Shown: positions 1 through 10,974, counted from the first letter of the stretch. The stretch is 64,000 nucleotides of DNA from Pseudomonas taiwanensis (GCF_013393345.1 NZ_QJRF01000066.1:1-64000); one strand, 5' to 3'. Numbers and translations: made by a program. Notes: generated by a model not told the origin, from the letters alone.

Positions 1-3000
1 GTCACGCTGGTGGCATCCGTCACACCCACCAGAGTGATGCTGTTGGCGCCGATCGCCACCCGGGTATCCGCCCCGACATCGGTGATCACCACGTTGGCTG
101 CGAAGTTTGCCGCGGTGATGCCCAGGGACGCCACGTTCAGCAGGTCCTGGCCACCCACCGGGTTGGCATCGAAGCTGAGGACGCGATCCTGGCCGAAGTT
201 CCCGCCGAACACGAAGGTGTCGTTGCCCGCGCCGCCACTCAGCGTGTCGTTACCCGCACCACCGTTGAGCGTGTCGTTACCCGCACCGCCGTTGATGGTG
301 TTCGCCAAGGCATTGCCGGTGCCGCTGAAGTTGCCGGCGCCTCCCGACAGCAAGGTCTCGACGTTCGCCGCCAGGGTGTAGCTCGCCAGGTTCGTCCACA
401 CCGTGTCGGCGCCCTGGTTCGCCAGCTCCATGACCACATCCCCGGCTTCCGTCACCACGTAGATGTCGTCCCCCTGTCCACCGATCATGGTGTCGTTGCC
501 GGAACCGCCACCCAAGGTGTCGTTCCCGAGGCCACCCACGAGCATGTCGTTACCGGCACCGCCTTGCAGCACGTTGTTACCGTTGCCGCCCCGGATCACG
601 TTGGTCACGGCGTTGCCATTACCGGTGAAGCTCGCGGCACCGCCATAACTCAGGTTCTCGACGTTCACACCCAGGGTGAAGGTGGTCAGCGTTGTCCACA
701 CCAGGTCGGTGCCCTGCCCGTTCTGCTCGACCACCACGTCGCCCGCATCGCTGACCACGAAGGTGTCGTCACCCAGACCACCGGCCAGGGTATCGTTGCC
801 CGAACCACCATCCAGCGTGTCGTTGCCGGCCCCACCCACCAGGTTGTCGGCGCCGGCGCCGCCCATCAGGGTGTCGTTGCCGACGCCACCGGTAATGGTG
901 TTGGCCAGGACGTTGCCGTTGCCGGCGAAGTTGCCGCTTCCGCCATAGACCAGGTTCTCGACGTTGGCGGTCAGGGTGTAGCTCGCCAGGGTCGTCCAGA
1001 CCAGGTCAGTGCCCTGTCCGTTCTGCTCGTTCACCACGTCGCCGGGATTGCTGACCACGAAGGTGTCATCGCCCAAGCCGCCGGACATGGTGTCGTTGCC
1101 GGCCCCACCATCGAGCACGTCGTTGCCCGCGCCGCCACTCAGCGTGTCGTTGCCGGCCCCGCCACTGATCAGGTCGTCACCGGCCGCACCGGTCAGCGTG
1201 TCATTGCCAGGCCCGCCGTTGAAGATGCCACCGACCCGCGCCGTCGCCAGCGACGCCACCGAGTTGTTGAAGCCACTGTCATCGACGTAGCTGGTGACCA
1301 CCCGCAGGAACAGCCCGACCTGCGCCGTTCCCGGCGTGAAAGTGGCCGTCGTGGCACCACCGATGTTGCCCCAGGTGGTGCCGTTGTTCGACGACTGCCA
1401 CTGGAAGCCGAACACCGAGGTCGTCGTGCCATCGACGTCCGCCACCGTACCCCGCGAGGCCGTCAGCAGCTGGTTCTGGGTCGGCGTGGTATCGCTGATC
1501 ACCGGTGCCCCCGTCGGCGCATCGTTGACCTGCGTGGCCGAAACCAGATCGGTCACATTCGACAGCACCGTCTCCAGCACGCCATTGGCGTCCTTGTAGA
1601 TGGCCATCACCCGCAGGGCCAGGCCGGCCAGGTCTTCCGTGATGCGGAAGGTCCGGCCAGTGGCGCGGGCCACCTCACCGGCGGCAACGGAGACGATATC
1701 TTCGAAGATGCCGGTACCCGGATTGGTTTCCACCTGCCAGTAATAGGACACCGGACCGGTGATGACGCCACCGGGGTTGTCGGCGTCGGTGACACCCGCC
1801 AGGGATGCGCTCAGCAGCGAGCCGACTTCAGGCGTGCCGTCACTGATGCTCACGACGCCTACCGGGCGTGCATCGGTGCCGGACAGGTCGATGATTCCAT
1901 CGGTGAACTGCAGGCGCTCGATGCTGGTCAGGCGGTCGGTGCCGTCACGGCCGGCCACCAGGTCGGTGACAGTGACTGAACCATCCAGGTTCACGGTGAA
2001 GTCGTACTCGGAGGAAAGCCCCTGATAAGCCGCAGTATCCAACGCAGCAGTGCCCTGCAGGATCTCCCGCACGACCACCAGTTGCCCCGCCCTGTAGGTG
2101 CCGTTGACCATCAGCGACACCATGTCGGTCATGTTGTTGAAGCTGGCGATCTCCGGACCGCTGCCATCGACGTTCTGGCGCACGCTGATGCGTACGTTCA
2201 GCCACTTGTCACCATCGATCAGGTCATCGCCACCCCGTCCCATGATGATGTCGCTACCGCTGCCGCCGAGGATGATGTTGCCACCGTCGAAGAAGGTGAC
2301 ACCGGCACCCAGGAACTCCTGCAGCCCGGCGATCAGGCCGATGTTGGTCAGCACGCTGCCCTTGGCGCCTGCCGTCGGCAGACTGGTGGCGTCGGAATCG
2401 TCGCCACTGAGCACGTCACCGAACGCCGATCCCGACAGGCCCTCGACGAAGTCGAAGCGGGCCAGCACCGACGCACCCGAGCCCGGTTGCTGCGGCTGAT
2501 CGAAGAAGCGATCGCTGATGTCGATGGTGACACCACGGGTATCGTTCTTGAAGGTCGCCCAGTCGTAGCCGGAAGACCCGATGTAGCGATCACCCTGGCC
2601 AGCGCTGCCGACCATGATGTCGTCACCGCCCTCGCCGTTGAACTTGTCGTTCTCGCCGCTGCCGATGTACACGTCGTTGCCGGCGATCGGGTCGTTGCCG
2701 GCCGGATCGAAGTTGTCGCCAGGGGCGCCGTCGGAGGTGCCGGCTTCCAGCCAGTCGTCCCCTTCGTTACCCATGTCCTGTTCGTTGGCCTTCGAGCCCA
2801 GGATGAAGTCGTTGCCCTGGCCACCGAAGGCTTCGCTGGCGTCCTCACCGGTGATGATGAAGTCATTGCCGAAGCCGCCGAGGATCAGGTTGACGCCGTT
2901 GCCGCCCTGGATCACGTCGTTGCCGTTGTCACCCTTGATGTTGTCGTCGCCACCCACGTCCGTGATGATGTCGTCGCCGTCGCCACCATTAATGAAGTCA

Positions 3001-6000
3001 TTGCCGTAGCCGCCATCCAGACGGTCGTTGCCGCCGTCGCCATAGAGGGTGTCATCGCCCTCGCTGGAGCGCAGGATGTCGTTACCGGCGCTACCACCCA
3101 GCACCACATGGTCGGCACCGCGATACAGCAGGTAGTTGGTATCGGTCCCGGGGGTGTCCGGGTTGTCGCGTACCACCAGCGGCAGCAGCGGGTTGTCCCC
3201 CAGCGGGTCGGAGTTGCCGGCGATGCCGTCTGCGCCGACGACATCGTCCGCGGTGCCCTGGATGCCATCGGCCCCCGCTTCGTTGAGACCGGTGTGTTGC
3301 AGCAGCGGGTTGACCTCCAGGGTAAAGGCGGGGGTCAGGAAGACCACGCCCGGCAGGTGGGTGGCGGTGGTGTTGGCCATGATCAGCTTGGCGAACGAGT
3401 TGCCTTCCAGCTCGGCATTGAAGTTCAGGCCGGCGGTACGCTCCAGGTAGTAGAAGCGGTCACCGTCCTGGAGTTTCTCCAGCTGGTTCTCGAACACGAA
3501 GTTGAAGGTCGAGCCGAGCATGCCGCCGAACGGCGTGACCTTCTCGGCCAGGCCGCCGATCCAGAAGTCCACCAGGTTCAGGCCGGTTTCCACGCCAGCC
3601 CAGGTGCCGGTGCTGTTGAGGAAGTCCAGCCGGTCGGCAGGCGCCCCTGCCCCTCCCAGGACGATGGCGGTCGCCGCGGCACGCTTCTCGGCCAGGGTGG
3701 TTGCTGTTACGTCGATGGAGTCATGGGTACCGTAGGCCGCGATGAAGTTGATCAGCGACTCCGGATGCTTCAGGTGCAGCACCATGTCGGCCCAGCTGAC
3801 GTAGGGCTTCAGGTTGGCGTCGCCGGTGGCTTCATAGAACTGCGCGCGAGCGTGGTTGAGCGTTGCCACGCCGGTATCACGGCCCCGAGCGATGTTCAGT
3901 GCGGCGAGGTCGAGCGGCAGGCCCACCAGGTTGTTGCGCAGGGCCTCCGTGACGAACTCGTCGATCTGGTTACCCACGGTGCGCGTCACGCCCCGGATGA
4001 TGGCGCTGGTGGCGTCTTCCGGAGTCAAACCGCTGGCGGCATAGGCCAGGGGGTTGAGGAAGGCGGCGATCAGGCCCAGTTGCTGGTCATTGGTCGGGTG
4101 CAGCGGATCGACCGTGACCGGGTTGAAGTTGGCGTCGAAGCGGTCGACCGTCTCGGTCAGCATCGAGTGGCCGAAACGGTAAACCGTGTGGGCGAACTCG
4201 GCGACGATCGAGGGATCGAGGTTGACGTCATAAACCTGGGTCGGCGCGAAGAACGGGTCGACGTTCGGCTGGATGGTCCGCGCGAACTCCTCGAACACCA
4301 GGTGTTGGTACTGCATTTCAGTACCGAACTTGGCGGTCTGGAACAGCCGCTCGCCATTCCACTGCAGGGCAGCGATTTCGCCAGCCGTGGTCGGGAACAC
4401 AGCCGGTGCGGTACCCGGCAGCAGCCACTCGGCGAGGAACGCCAGGTCGTTGCTGGCCAGCACGGTGGTCTTGGTCTGCGCCACCAGGCGGTTGTGCTCG
4501 GAGTGGAAGATCGCGTGTACAGCGGTCAGGCCGATGTTCTCGTTGACCCGGCCGTCACCGGCCATGTAGTGCGCGTCGAGCAGCTCGTTGTCGTAGGTCC
4601 CCGCCGCCGGGGTGGTGCCCACGTTGACGATGTCGTCGGCGTCGGCAGTCAGGCCACCGGTGGGGTCGGCACTGTGGGCGATGTCGATGAGGAACTGGTG
4701 ACCGGTGCTCACCGCGCCGGTCAGGCTGATCCCAAGACCGCCGTTGGCGGTCGGGTCGCCTTGGACCAGCACATCGTCCGCAGTACCCGGCAGACCATCC
4801 GGGCCCACGAAGACCACCATCGGGAAACCATTCGACCCCTTGATGAAGTTGCCATAGTCGTCGGTGGCCAGCAGCGGCACATCGAACACGTTGGCATCGG
4901 TCAGGTTGATCCCCAGCATGTCGCGGGCCTGCGCCTTGACCACCGCCCAGGTGGCCATGCCGCCGATCTCGACATCGTCGGCGGTACCGAACTGGCCGTC
5001 AGCGCCCAGGTTGCGGTTGGTGATCAGCTCACCGGTGGCCACCGGACCATTGGCCGTCATCACGTACTCGCGCAGGAACACCTGGTGCGATGGGTGCGAG
5101 CTGTAGGTCTGGTTCTGGTCGACAAAGGGCGACGTGGTGTTCTCGTTCTGCCCGGGCACGCCACCCACCTGGGTAGCGCGGGTGAGGACCATGAAGTTGG
5201 TCGGGCTACCCACCACGAAGCGCGGATCGTCCGGTTGCAGCGGGATGAACACAGTGCCGCTGCCACCCTTGGTCACCAGGTCCAGGCCGTGGTCGAAGAA
5301 CTGCCCGAAGAAGGTCATCCAGGCGTTGAACGGCGCAGTCAGGCCGGCATCCGGCATCTCGTTGGGGATGAAGTTCACCAACTGGTCATCGGCGGTGCCA
5401 AACAGACCATCCAGGCCCGGGCTGGTCACCACGGTCGAACCATCAGTCCCCGCGGCCGCCGCAACGGCTGCCGGGTTGTTGTTGGTCTGGTCGACGATCA
5501 GGTTGGAGATGGTACGTGGGTCGCTGTCCACCACGCTGGTGGAGGAGTTGTAGTTGGTGTTGGTCACACCGAGGAACGGTGCTTCATCGTTCTCGTTGGT
5601 GAACTCCGGCGGCAGCAGGCGCGGGAAGGTGTTGTCGGCAGCACCGAACTGGCTCTGGTCGATACCGGAGAAGTTCAGCAGGTTGTTGAACTCACCGGTT
5701 ACCGTACGCAGGCCCATCGAGGCGCGGATATTGGGCAGCAGCGACAGCAGGTCGGCGCCACCGGCGTGGGCTTCGGCAATCTTGATCTGGTCAAGAATGA
5801 AGTTCAGGTCTCCGCGTACCAGTTGAATGCCGGGGCCGCTCTGGGCGACGCCGGGCCCCGGGTCGACCACCAGGGTGGGCGGCGGCGGGGTGAAGGCTGC
5901 CACGGCAGCGGAGGGCGCGGAGAACACCTGCTCGGTCACGCCGTTGGCATCCTGGTAGACGCCCTTGACCCGGAGCGACAGGCCCGCGAGGTCTGGAGTG

Positions 6001-9000
6001 ATCCGGAAGCGGATGCCGTTGGCGCTCTGGAAGGCCAGGTCGCCCGCCGGGGCGGCAATGATGTCCTCGAAGACGCCGGTGCCCGGATTGCGCTCGACCT
6101 GCCAGACGTAGTTGACGTCGGTAATGTCACCGCCGGGGTTGTCGTTGTCGTTGATCCCCGCAGCCGAAACCGTGAGGAAATCGCCCACTTGCAGGCCGCC
6201 GCCATTGGCATCGCTGATGGTCAACAAACCCGTCGGCTCGGCGTTGAGGCCGGTGACCAGAACCTGTCTACCGTCGGAGAACTGGATGCGCTCGACGTTG
6301 GTCAGCCGGTCGATGCCGTCACGGCCAGCCACCGAGTCAGTCACGGTGACCGAGCCGTCGGCATTGGTCACCACCGTGTAATCGGCGGCACGGCCCTGGT
6401 AATTGGCGGTGTCGAAGTCAGCACCTCCATTGAGCAGTTCACGCACGGCCACCAGTTGGCCGGGGTTGAAGGTGTGGTTCAGCATCAGTGGGATCAGGTC
6501 CACCATGCTGTCGAAGCTGGCGATTTCCGCACCAGTGCCGTCTGCGTTGGCACGTACGCTGATGCGCACGTTCAGCCACAGGTCGCCATCGATCAGGTCA
6601 TTGCCGCCACGACCTTCCATGATGTCGCTGCCGCCACCGCCAAGGATGATATTGCCGCCGATGAAGGTATCCACCAGATCGTCGGCGGTGCCGAGGATGG
6701 CGTCCGCACCGACCGATGCCTGGTTACCGAGGAACGCCCGCAGGCCAGTGATCAGGTCAAGATTGGTCAGCGCGCCGCCAGTGGCGCCGCCGTGGTTGAT
6801 GATGGTGGTCGGATCGACGTCGTCACCACGCAGGATGTCGGCGAAGTCCGAACCCGAAAGGCCTTCCACTTCGGCGAAACGGTCGAAGATCGAGGCCGGC
6901 GACTGGGCCACCGGGAAGGCGATGTGGTCGCCCACTTCACCGATGCCGAGGAATGCCGCCAGGGAAAGGTCGACGGTGACGCCGATGGTGTCGTTCTTGT
7001 AGGTGACCCAGTCATAGCCGGACATACCGTCCATCTTGTCCTGGGCATCACTGCCGACAAAGATGTCGTCGCCGCCCTCCCCGATCATCTCGTCGAAGCC
7101 GCCGCCGCCGATGAAGACGTCGTGGCCGATCACGTTGTCAGCCAGCAGGGGCGCGAAGTTGTCGCCGGGCGCGCCGTCCTGGGTACCCCACTCGATCCAG
7201 TCGTTACCCTCGTTACCAGTGGGTGGCAGGCTGGTCTTGGCGCTGTAGATGAAGTCGTCGCCCTGGCCGCCGAAGGTGGTGGACATGTCTTCGATGGTGA
7301 CGATGAAGTCCTTGCCGTTGCCGCCAAGGATCAGGTTGCCGGCGCCGCCGGCCATCATGTTGCCGACGTGGATCACGTCGTTGCCGTCGCCACCTTCCAT
7401 GCGGTTGTCGCCGCCGGCATCGGTGATGATGTCGTCACCTGCGCCGCCCATGACGGTGTCGTTGCCGTAACCGCCCTCCAGCACGTCGTTGCCGCCATCG
7501 CCATACAGCGTGTCGTCACCTTCGCCGGAAATGATGGTGTCGTTGTTCGCCGTACCGCCGAGCACCACATGGTCTTCACCGGTGTAGCGCAGGTAGTTGG
7601 TTTCCACGGCTGCGGTGTTGGGGTCGTCGCGCATCACCAGCGCAGCGATTTCCACGCCGTTGATGAGGATGCCGCCAGTGGGGTCGGCGCGGCCGTCCAC
7701 GCCAAGGCCGGTGTGCTGCGCGGCCTGGTTGACCTCGAGGGTCCAGGTCGGGGTGGAGAAGATCGCATTCGGCAAGTGGGTGACGTCGGTGTTGAGCATC
7801 ACCAGCTTGGCGAAGGAGTTGTTCTCCAGCTCGGTGCCGAAGTTCATCCCCGCGGTGCGCGACAGATAGTAGAAGCGGTCGCCATTCTGCAGGGACTCCA
7901 ACTGGGTCTCGAAGACGAAGTTGAAGGTCGAGCCCAGCATGCCGCCAAAGGGCATCTTCTCTTCGGCCAGGCCGCCGATCCAGAAGTCCACCAGGTCCAG
8001 GCCGGTGGTGGTCACGCCGTTGGCGGCACTGGCCCAGGCGCCCGTGCTGTGCAGGAAGTCCAGGCGGTCGGCCGGCTCACCGGCCCCCCCCAGTACCAGC
8101 AGGGTGGCGGCCGCGCGTTTGGCCGCCAGGGAAGTGGCACCCGTGATGCTGGTGTGGGTGCCGTAGGCGGCAATGAAGTTGATCAGCGACTCCATGTGCT
8201 TGAGGTGATCGGCGAAGTCCACCCAGCTGGTATAGGGGGTCAGCTGTTCGTCGCCAGTCATCTGGAAGAACTCGCGACGCGCCGCGTTCAGCGACGGGAC
8301 ACCAGTGTCGCGGCCACGGGCGATGTTCAGTGCTGCCAGGTCAAGCGGCAGGCCCACCAGGTTATTGCGCAGGGCCTCGGTGACGAACTCATCGATCTCA
8401 TTGCCCACGGTGCGGGTCAGGCCACGCACGATGGCACCCGCCGCCGCTTCGGCGCTCGGGCCGCTGGCGGCATAGGCCAGCGGGTTGAGGAAGGCGGCGA
8501 TGAGGCCGATCTGCTGGTCGTTGGTCGGGTGCAGCGGGTCGACCGTGACCGGGTTGAAGTTCGGGTCGAAGCGGTCGATGGTCTCGGTCAGCATCGAGTG
8601 GCCGAAGCGGTAAACCGTGTGGGCGAACTCGGCGACGATGGACGCATCGATGGTGGTGTCATAGCCGGACGGCGCCAGGAATTCGTCGACCTGGGGCTGG
8701 ATGGTCCGGGCGAACTCTTCGAACACCAGGTGCTGGTACTGCATCTCGGTGCCGAACTTGGCGGCCTGGAACAGCCGCTCGCCGTTCCAATCCAGCGCGG
8801 CGATCGCCGCGGGCGTGGTGGGGAACACGGCGGGCGCGGTACCCGGCATCAGCCAGGGAGTCAGCTCGGCCAGGTTGCCGGAAGCCAGCAGGGTGGTCTT
8901 GGTCTGCTCCACCAGGCGGTTGTGTTCGGAGTGGAACACATGGTGCACCGTGGTCAGGCCGATGTTCTCGTTGACCCGTCCGTCGCCGGCCATGTAGTGG

Positions 9001-10256
9001 GCATCCAGCAGTTCGCCGTCGTAGGTACCGGCCGGCTGCACGCCGCCGATCACGCCGTTGTTGTCGCGAACCAGGCCAGCTGCGGCCGAGGGGTCGGCGC
9101 TGTGGGCGATATCGATGAGGAACTGATGACCGGTGCCGACCGCATTGGCCAGGCTGATGGGCGCCAGCGGATTGCCTTCCACCAGGACGTCGTCCGCAGT
9201 GCCGGCGAGACCATCGGCCCCCTTCATCACCACTTGCGGGAAGCCGTTCGGCCCCTTGATGAAGTTGCCGTAGGCATCGGTGGCCAGCAGCGGCACATCG
9301 AACACGTTGGCATCGGTCAGGTTGATCCCGAGGATGTCGCGGGCCTGGGCCTTGACCACCGCCCAGGTGGCCATGCCGCCGATTTCCACATCATCAGCGG
9401 TGCCGAAGTCACCATCGGCGCCAAGCGAGCGATTGGTGATCAGCTTGCCGGTCGCGTGTGGATGGCCGTCTGCGCCGATCTCGTAGGCACGCAGGAACAC
9501 CTGGTGCGAGGGGTGTGAGCTGTAGGTCTGGTTCTGGTCGACGAAGGGCGAGGTGGTGTTCTGGTTCAGGCCGGGGCCGCCGAACTGGGTGGCACGGGTC
9601 AGCACCATGAAATTGGTCGGGCTACCGGCGACGAAGCGCGGGTCGTCCGATTGCAACGGGATGAAGATGATGTCGTTGCCGCCCTTGGTCACCAGGTCCA
9701 GGCCGTGGTCGAAGAACTGCCCGAAGAAGGTCATCCAGGCATTGAAGGGGGCCGAGAGTCCGGCATCCGGCGCGACGTTGGGAATGAAGAAGGTCGGTGT
9801 GTCATCGGCCGTGCCAAACAGGCCATCGAGGCCAGGACTGGTCACGATCTGGGCGCCGTCCTTGAGCACATCGTCGGCGGTTCCGAGGGTCCCGTCCAGG
9901 CCGGGGTCGAAGGCCGTCGCCACCGCTGCCGGGTTGTTGGCCGTCATGTCGACAATCAGGTTACTGATGGTGCGCGGCTGGGAGTCGATCACCGTTCCGG
10001 TCGTCTGCGCGTAGGAGGTTCCCGCCTCCGCAGGGCGGAACACCGGGTCCAGCAGGCGCGGGAAAATGTTGTCCGCAGCGCCGAATTCGGTCTGGCCGGC
10101 GAACAGGTTGTTGAACGAACCATCGATGGTGCGCAGGCCGAACGGCACCTGCACGTTGGGTAGCAAGTCGCGAAGGTCCTCACCGGAAGCGTGTGCTTCA
10201 GCGATGAGAATCTGCTGGAGGATGAAATCCAGGTCCGCGAGGTTGAAATTGGCCAT
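1..10256 (-). CDS. Giant RTX protein with two animal-type heme peroxidase modules (C-terminus beyond window)
   Basis: The frame stays open from ATG 10256 (GAGGAA upstream) to the window edge, at least 3418 residues. Module 1 has the distal heme motif FGQFFDHGLDL (His ~184) and proximal motif EFAHTVYRFGHSML (His ~553). Module 2 repeats both at His ~1656 and ~2030, and its N-terminus (LNFILDQIKIAEAHA) repeats the protein start (LDFILQQILIAEAHA). Each peroxidase is followed by glycine/aspartate RTX nonapeptides (about 890-1090 and 2390-2560) and an Ig-like stretch; more RTX repeats (GGAGNDTLSGG type) fill 3010-3418. No Sec signal peptide is visible. Such proteins normally leave by type I secretion through a C-terminal signal, which lies outside the window, as would any transporter genes. 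Likely an extracellular calcium-binding peroxidase; substrate unknown. Confidence 0.93.
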   Translation of the reverse strand, partial: MANFNLADLDFILQQILIAEAHASGEDLRDLLPNVQVPFGLRTIDGSFNNLFAGQTEFGAADNIFPRLLDPVFRPAEAGTSYAQTTGTVIDSQPRTISNLIVDMTANNPAAVATAFDPGLDGTLGTADDVLKDGAQIVTSPGLDGLFGTADDTPTFFIPNVAPDAGLSAPFNAWMTFFGQFFDHGLDLVTKGGNDIIFIPLQSDDPRFVAGSPTNFMVLTRATQFGGPGLNQNTTSPFVDQNQTYSSHPSHQVFLRAYEIGADGHPHATGKLITNRSLGADGDFGTADDVEIGGMATWAVVKAQARDILGINLTDANVFDVPLLATDAYGNFIKGPNGFPQVVMKGADGLAGTADDVLVEGNPLAPISLANAVGTGHQFLIDIAHSADPSAAAGLVRDNNGVIGGVQPAGTYDGELLDAHYMAGDGRVNENIGLTTVHHVFHSEHNRLVEQTKTTLLASGNLAELTPWLMPGTAPAVFPTTPAAIAALDWNGERLFQAAKFGTEMQYQHLVFEEFARTIQPQVDEFLAPSGYDTTIDASIVAEFAHTVYRFGHSMLTETIDRFDPNFNPVTVDPLHPTNDQQIGLIAAFLNPLAYAASGPSAEAAAGAIVRGLTRTVGNEIDEFVTEALRNNLVGLPLDLAALNIARGRDTGVPSLNAARREFFQMTGDEQLTPYTSWVDFADHLKHMESLINFIAAYGTHTSITGATSLAAKRAAATLLVLGGAGEPADRLDFLHSTGAWASAANGVTTTGLDLVDFWIGGLAEEKMPFGGMLGSTFNFVFETQLESLQNGDRFYYLSRTAGMNFGTELENNSFAKLVMLNTDVTHLPNAIFSTPTWTLEVNQAAQHTGLGVDGRADPTGGILINGVEIAALVMRDDPNTAAVETNYLRYTGEDHVVLGGTANNDTIISGEGDDTLYGDGGNDVLEGGYGNDTVMGGAGDDIITDAGGDNRMEGGDGNDVIHVGNMMAGGAGNLILGGNGKDFIVTIEDMSTTFGGQGDDFIYSAKTSLPPTGNEGNDWIEWGTQDGAPGDNFAPLLADNVIGHDVFIGGGGFDEMIGEGGDDIFVGSDAQDKMDGMSGYDWVTYKNDTIGVTVDLSLAAFLGIGEVGDHIAFPVAQSPASIFDRFAEVEGLSGSDFADILRGDDVDPTTIINHGGATGGALTNLDLITGLRAFLGNQASVGADAILGTADDLVDTFIGGNIILGGGGSDIMEGRGGNDLIDGDLWLNVRISVRANADGTGAEIASFDSMVDLIPLMLNHTFNPGQLVAVRELLNGGADFDTANYQGRAADYTVVTNADGSVTVTDSVAGRDGIDRLTNVERIQFSDGRQVLVTGLNAEPTGLLTISDANGGGLQVGDFLTVSAAGINDNDNPGGDITDVNYVWQVERNPGTGVFEDIIAAPAGDLAFQSANGIRFRITPDLAGLSLRVKGVYQDANGVTEQVFSAPSAAVAAFTPPPPTLVVDPGPGVAQSGPGIQLVRGDLNFILDQIKIAEAHAGGADLLSLLPNIRASMGLRTVTGEFNNLLNFSGIDQSQFGAADNTFPRLLPPEFTNENDEAPFLGVTNTNYNSSTSVVDSDPRTISNLIVDQTNNNPAAVAAAAGTDGSTVVTSPGLDGLFGTADDQLVNFIPNEMPDAGLTAPFNAWMTFFGQFFDHGLDLVTKGGSGTVFIPLQPDDPRFVVGSPTNFMVLTRATQVGGVPGQNENTTSPFVDQNQTYSSHPSHQVFLREYVMTANGPVATGELITNRNLGADGQFGTADDVEIGGMATWAVVKAQARDMLGINLTDANVFDVPLLATDDYGNFIKGSNGFPMVVFVGPDGLPGTADDVLVQGDPTANGGLGISLTGAVSTGHQFLIDIAHSADPTGGLTADADDIVNVGTTPAAGTYDNELLDAHYMAGDGRVNENIGLTAVHAIFHSEHNRLVAQTKTTVLASNDLAFLAEWLLPGTAPAVFPTTAGEIAALQWNGERLFQTAKFGTEMQYQHLVFEEFARTIQPNVDPFFAPTQVYDVNLDPSIVAEFAHTVYRFGHSMLTETVDRFDANFNPVTVDPLHPTNDQQLGLIAAFLNPLAYAASGLTPEDATSAIIRGVTRTVGNQIDEFVTEALRNNLVGLPLDLAALNIARGRDTGVATLNHARAQFYEATGDANLKPYVSWADMVLHLKHPESLINFIAAYGTHDSIDVTATTLAEKRAAATAIVLGGAGAPADRLDFLNSTGTWAGVETGLNLVDFWIGGLAEKVTPFGGMLGSTFNFVFENQLEKLQDGDRFYYLERTAGLNFNAELEGNSFAKLIMANTTATHLPGVVFLTPAFTLEVNPLLQHTGLNEAGADGIQGTADDVVGADGIAGNSDPLGDNPLLPLVVRDNPDTPGTDTNYLLYRGADHVVLGGSAGNDILRSSEGDDTLYGDGGNDRLDGGYGNDFINGGDGDDIITDVGGDDNIKGDNGNDVIQGGNGVNLILGGFGNDFIITGEDASEAFGGQGNDFILGSKANEQDMGNEGDDWLEAGTSDGAPGDNFDPAGNDPIAGNDVYIGSGENDKFNGEGGDDIMVGSAGQGDRYIGSSGYDWATFKNDTRGVTIDISDRFFDQPQQPGSGASVLARFDFVEGLSGSAFGDVLSGDDSDATSLPTAGAKGSVLTNIGLIAGLQEFLGAGVTFFDGGNIILGGSGSDIIMGRGGDDLIDGDKWLNVRISVRQNVDGSGPEIASFNNMTDMVSLMVNGTYRAGQLVVVREILQGTAALDTAAYQGLSSEYDFTVNLDGSVTVTDLVAGRDGTDRLTSIERLQFTDGIIDLSGTDARPVGVVSISDGTPEVGSLLSASLAGVTDADNPGGVITGPVSYYWQVETNPGTGIFEDIVSVAAGEVARATGRTFRITEDLAGLALRVMAIYKDANGVLETVLSNVTDLVSATQVNDAPTGAPVISDTTPTQNQLLTASRGTVADVDGTTTSVFGFQWQSSNNGTTWGNIGGATTATFTPGTAQVGLFLRVVTSYVDDSGFNNSVASLATARVGGIFNGGPGNDTLTGAAGDDLISGGAGNDTLSGGAGNDVLDGGAGNDTMSGGLGDDTFVVSNPGDVVNEQNGQGTDLVWTTLASYTLTANVENLVYGGSGNFAGNGNVLANTITGGVGNDTLMGGAGADNLVGGAGNDTLDGGSGNDTLAGGLGDDTFVVSDAGDVVVEQNGQGTDLVWTTLTTFTLGVNVENLSYGGAASFTGNGNAVTNVIRGGNGNNVLQGGAGNDMLVGGLGNDTLGGGSGNDTMIGGQGDDIYVVTEAGDVVMELANQGADTVWTNLASYTLAANVETLLSGGAGNFSGTGNALANTINGGAGNDTLNGGAGNDTLSGGAGNDTFVFGGNFGQDRVLSFDANPVGGQDLLNVASLGITAANFAANVVITDVGADTRVAIGANSITLVGVTDATSV

Positions 10257-10974
10257 TTTGCTGATTCCTCAATTCCGACTGAGTAGGGGCGAGCGCCATG
10301 GCAGCAAGGTCAGGCGCCACGCTTTCGACTTGACTTCGGGATTTGGGGGACTAGATGACGCCTACCTTGAAGCGACGCTGGTGCTAGCGCAGTTCATGCT
10401 CTTCAGCAGGAGGTTCTATCCCTGAAGGTGCCGGCAATATGTACCGGCACCAAGGTCAACGACCCGGCGGGCCGTGATACTCGGAGAGATGTGAAGAGAT
10501 GGGCGGAATCGCCGCCTGGAATGGAGCTGAATGGACAGTGCTCATGACGTTCTCCCTAGCTTTTATTGTTTCCCGGCTAAGGCTGCAGCGCCCTCACGAT
10601 GCAGCTGCCCACGGCACGAAACAATTTCTTACACACCTGACTAAAGATTCGGCCAAAAACACTGTCAAGCGACCGTCATTCCTACGGTTTTTGCTCTTTT
10701 TGATTAGTTAACTTATTGTTTTTTAATGTTTTAAATATGAAACATGTGCTTACAAAGATGAGAAGTACACGCCATTACGGGGCCATCCCCACCCTTTTCG
10801 GGGCCATTACCCAACGCTGAAAAGCCCGTCCTAGAGCCTTTCAGCCATCCATCTTCCGTTGATCCGCTGTTTGCCACCGCCCGGAAGCATCAGGTAGATG
10901 CTTGCAAAATCGGCGAATAGGTGAGTCAAAAAACCGTGCTTTTTGCCTGAATGGCCAAAGCAGGAGGGGTTTTG
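10257..10974. other. Gene-poor upstream region of the peroxidase gene
   Basis: No convincing gene is present. About 10610-10760 is clearly richer in A and T than the surroundings (poly-T and TTTAAAT-like stretches), as expected for a regulated promoter or a DNA-bending region. The peroxidase transcript must start somewhere here, giving it a leader of up to several hundred bases. A 70-codon ORF at 10499-10711 has no recognisable features. Confidence 0.5.

Noticed and set aside
1..1260. Regular short repeats resembling a CRISPR array
   Set aside because: They are codon-periodic RTX nonapeptide repeats inside an open frame, with no unique equal-length spacers or cas genes.
2082..9518. Plus-strand open frame of 2478 codons
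   Set aside because: It is the exact codon-register antisense of the peroxidase/RTX gene. Repetitive GC-rich RTX codons keep the complement free of stops; the minus strand carries the recognisable domains.
10499..10711. 70-codon frame upstream of the peroxidase gene
   Set aside because: No ribosome site, unusual composition and no family; more likely part of the regulatory region.
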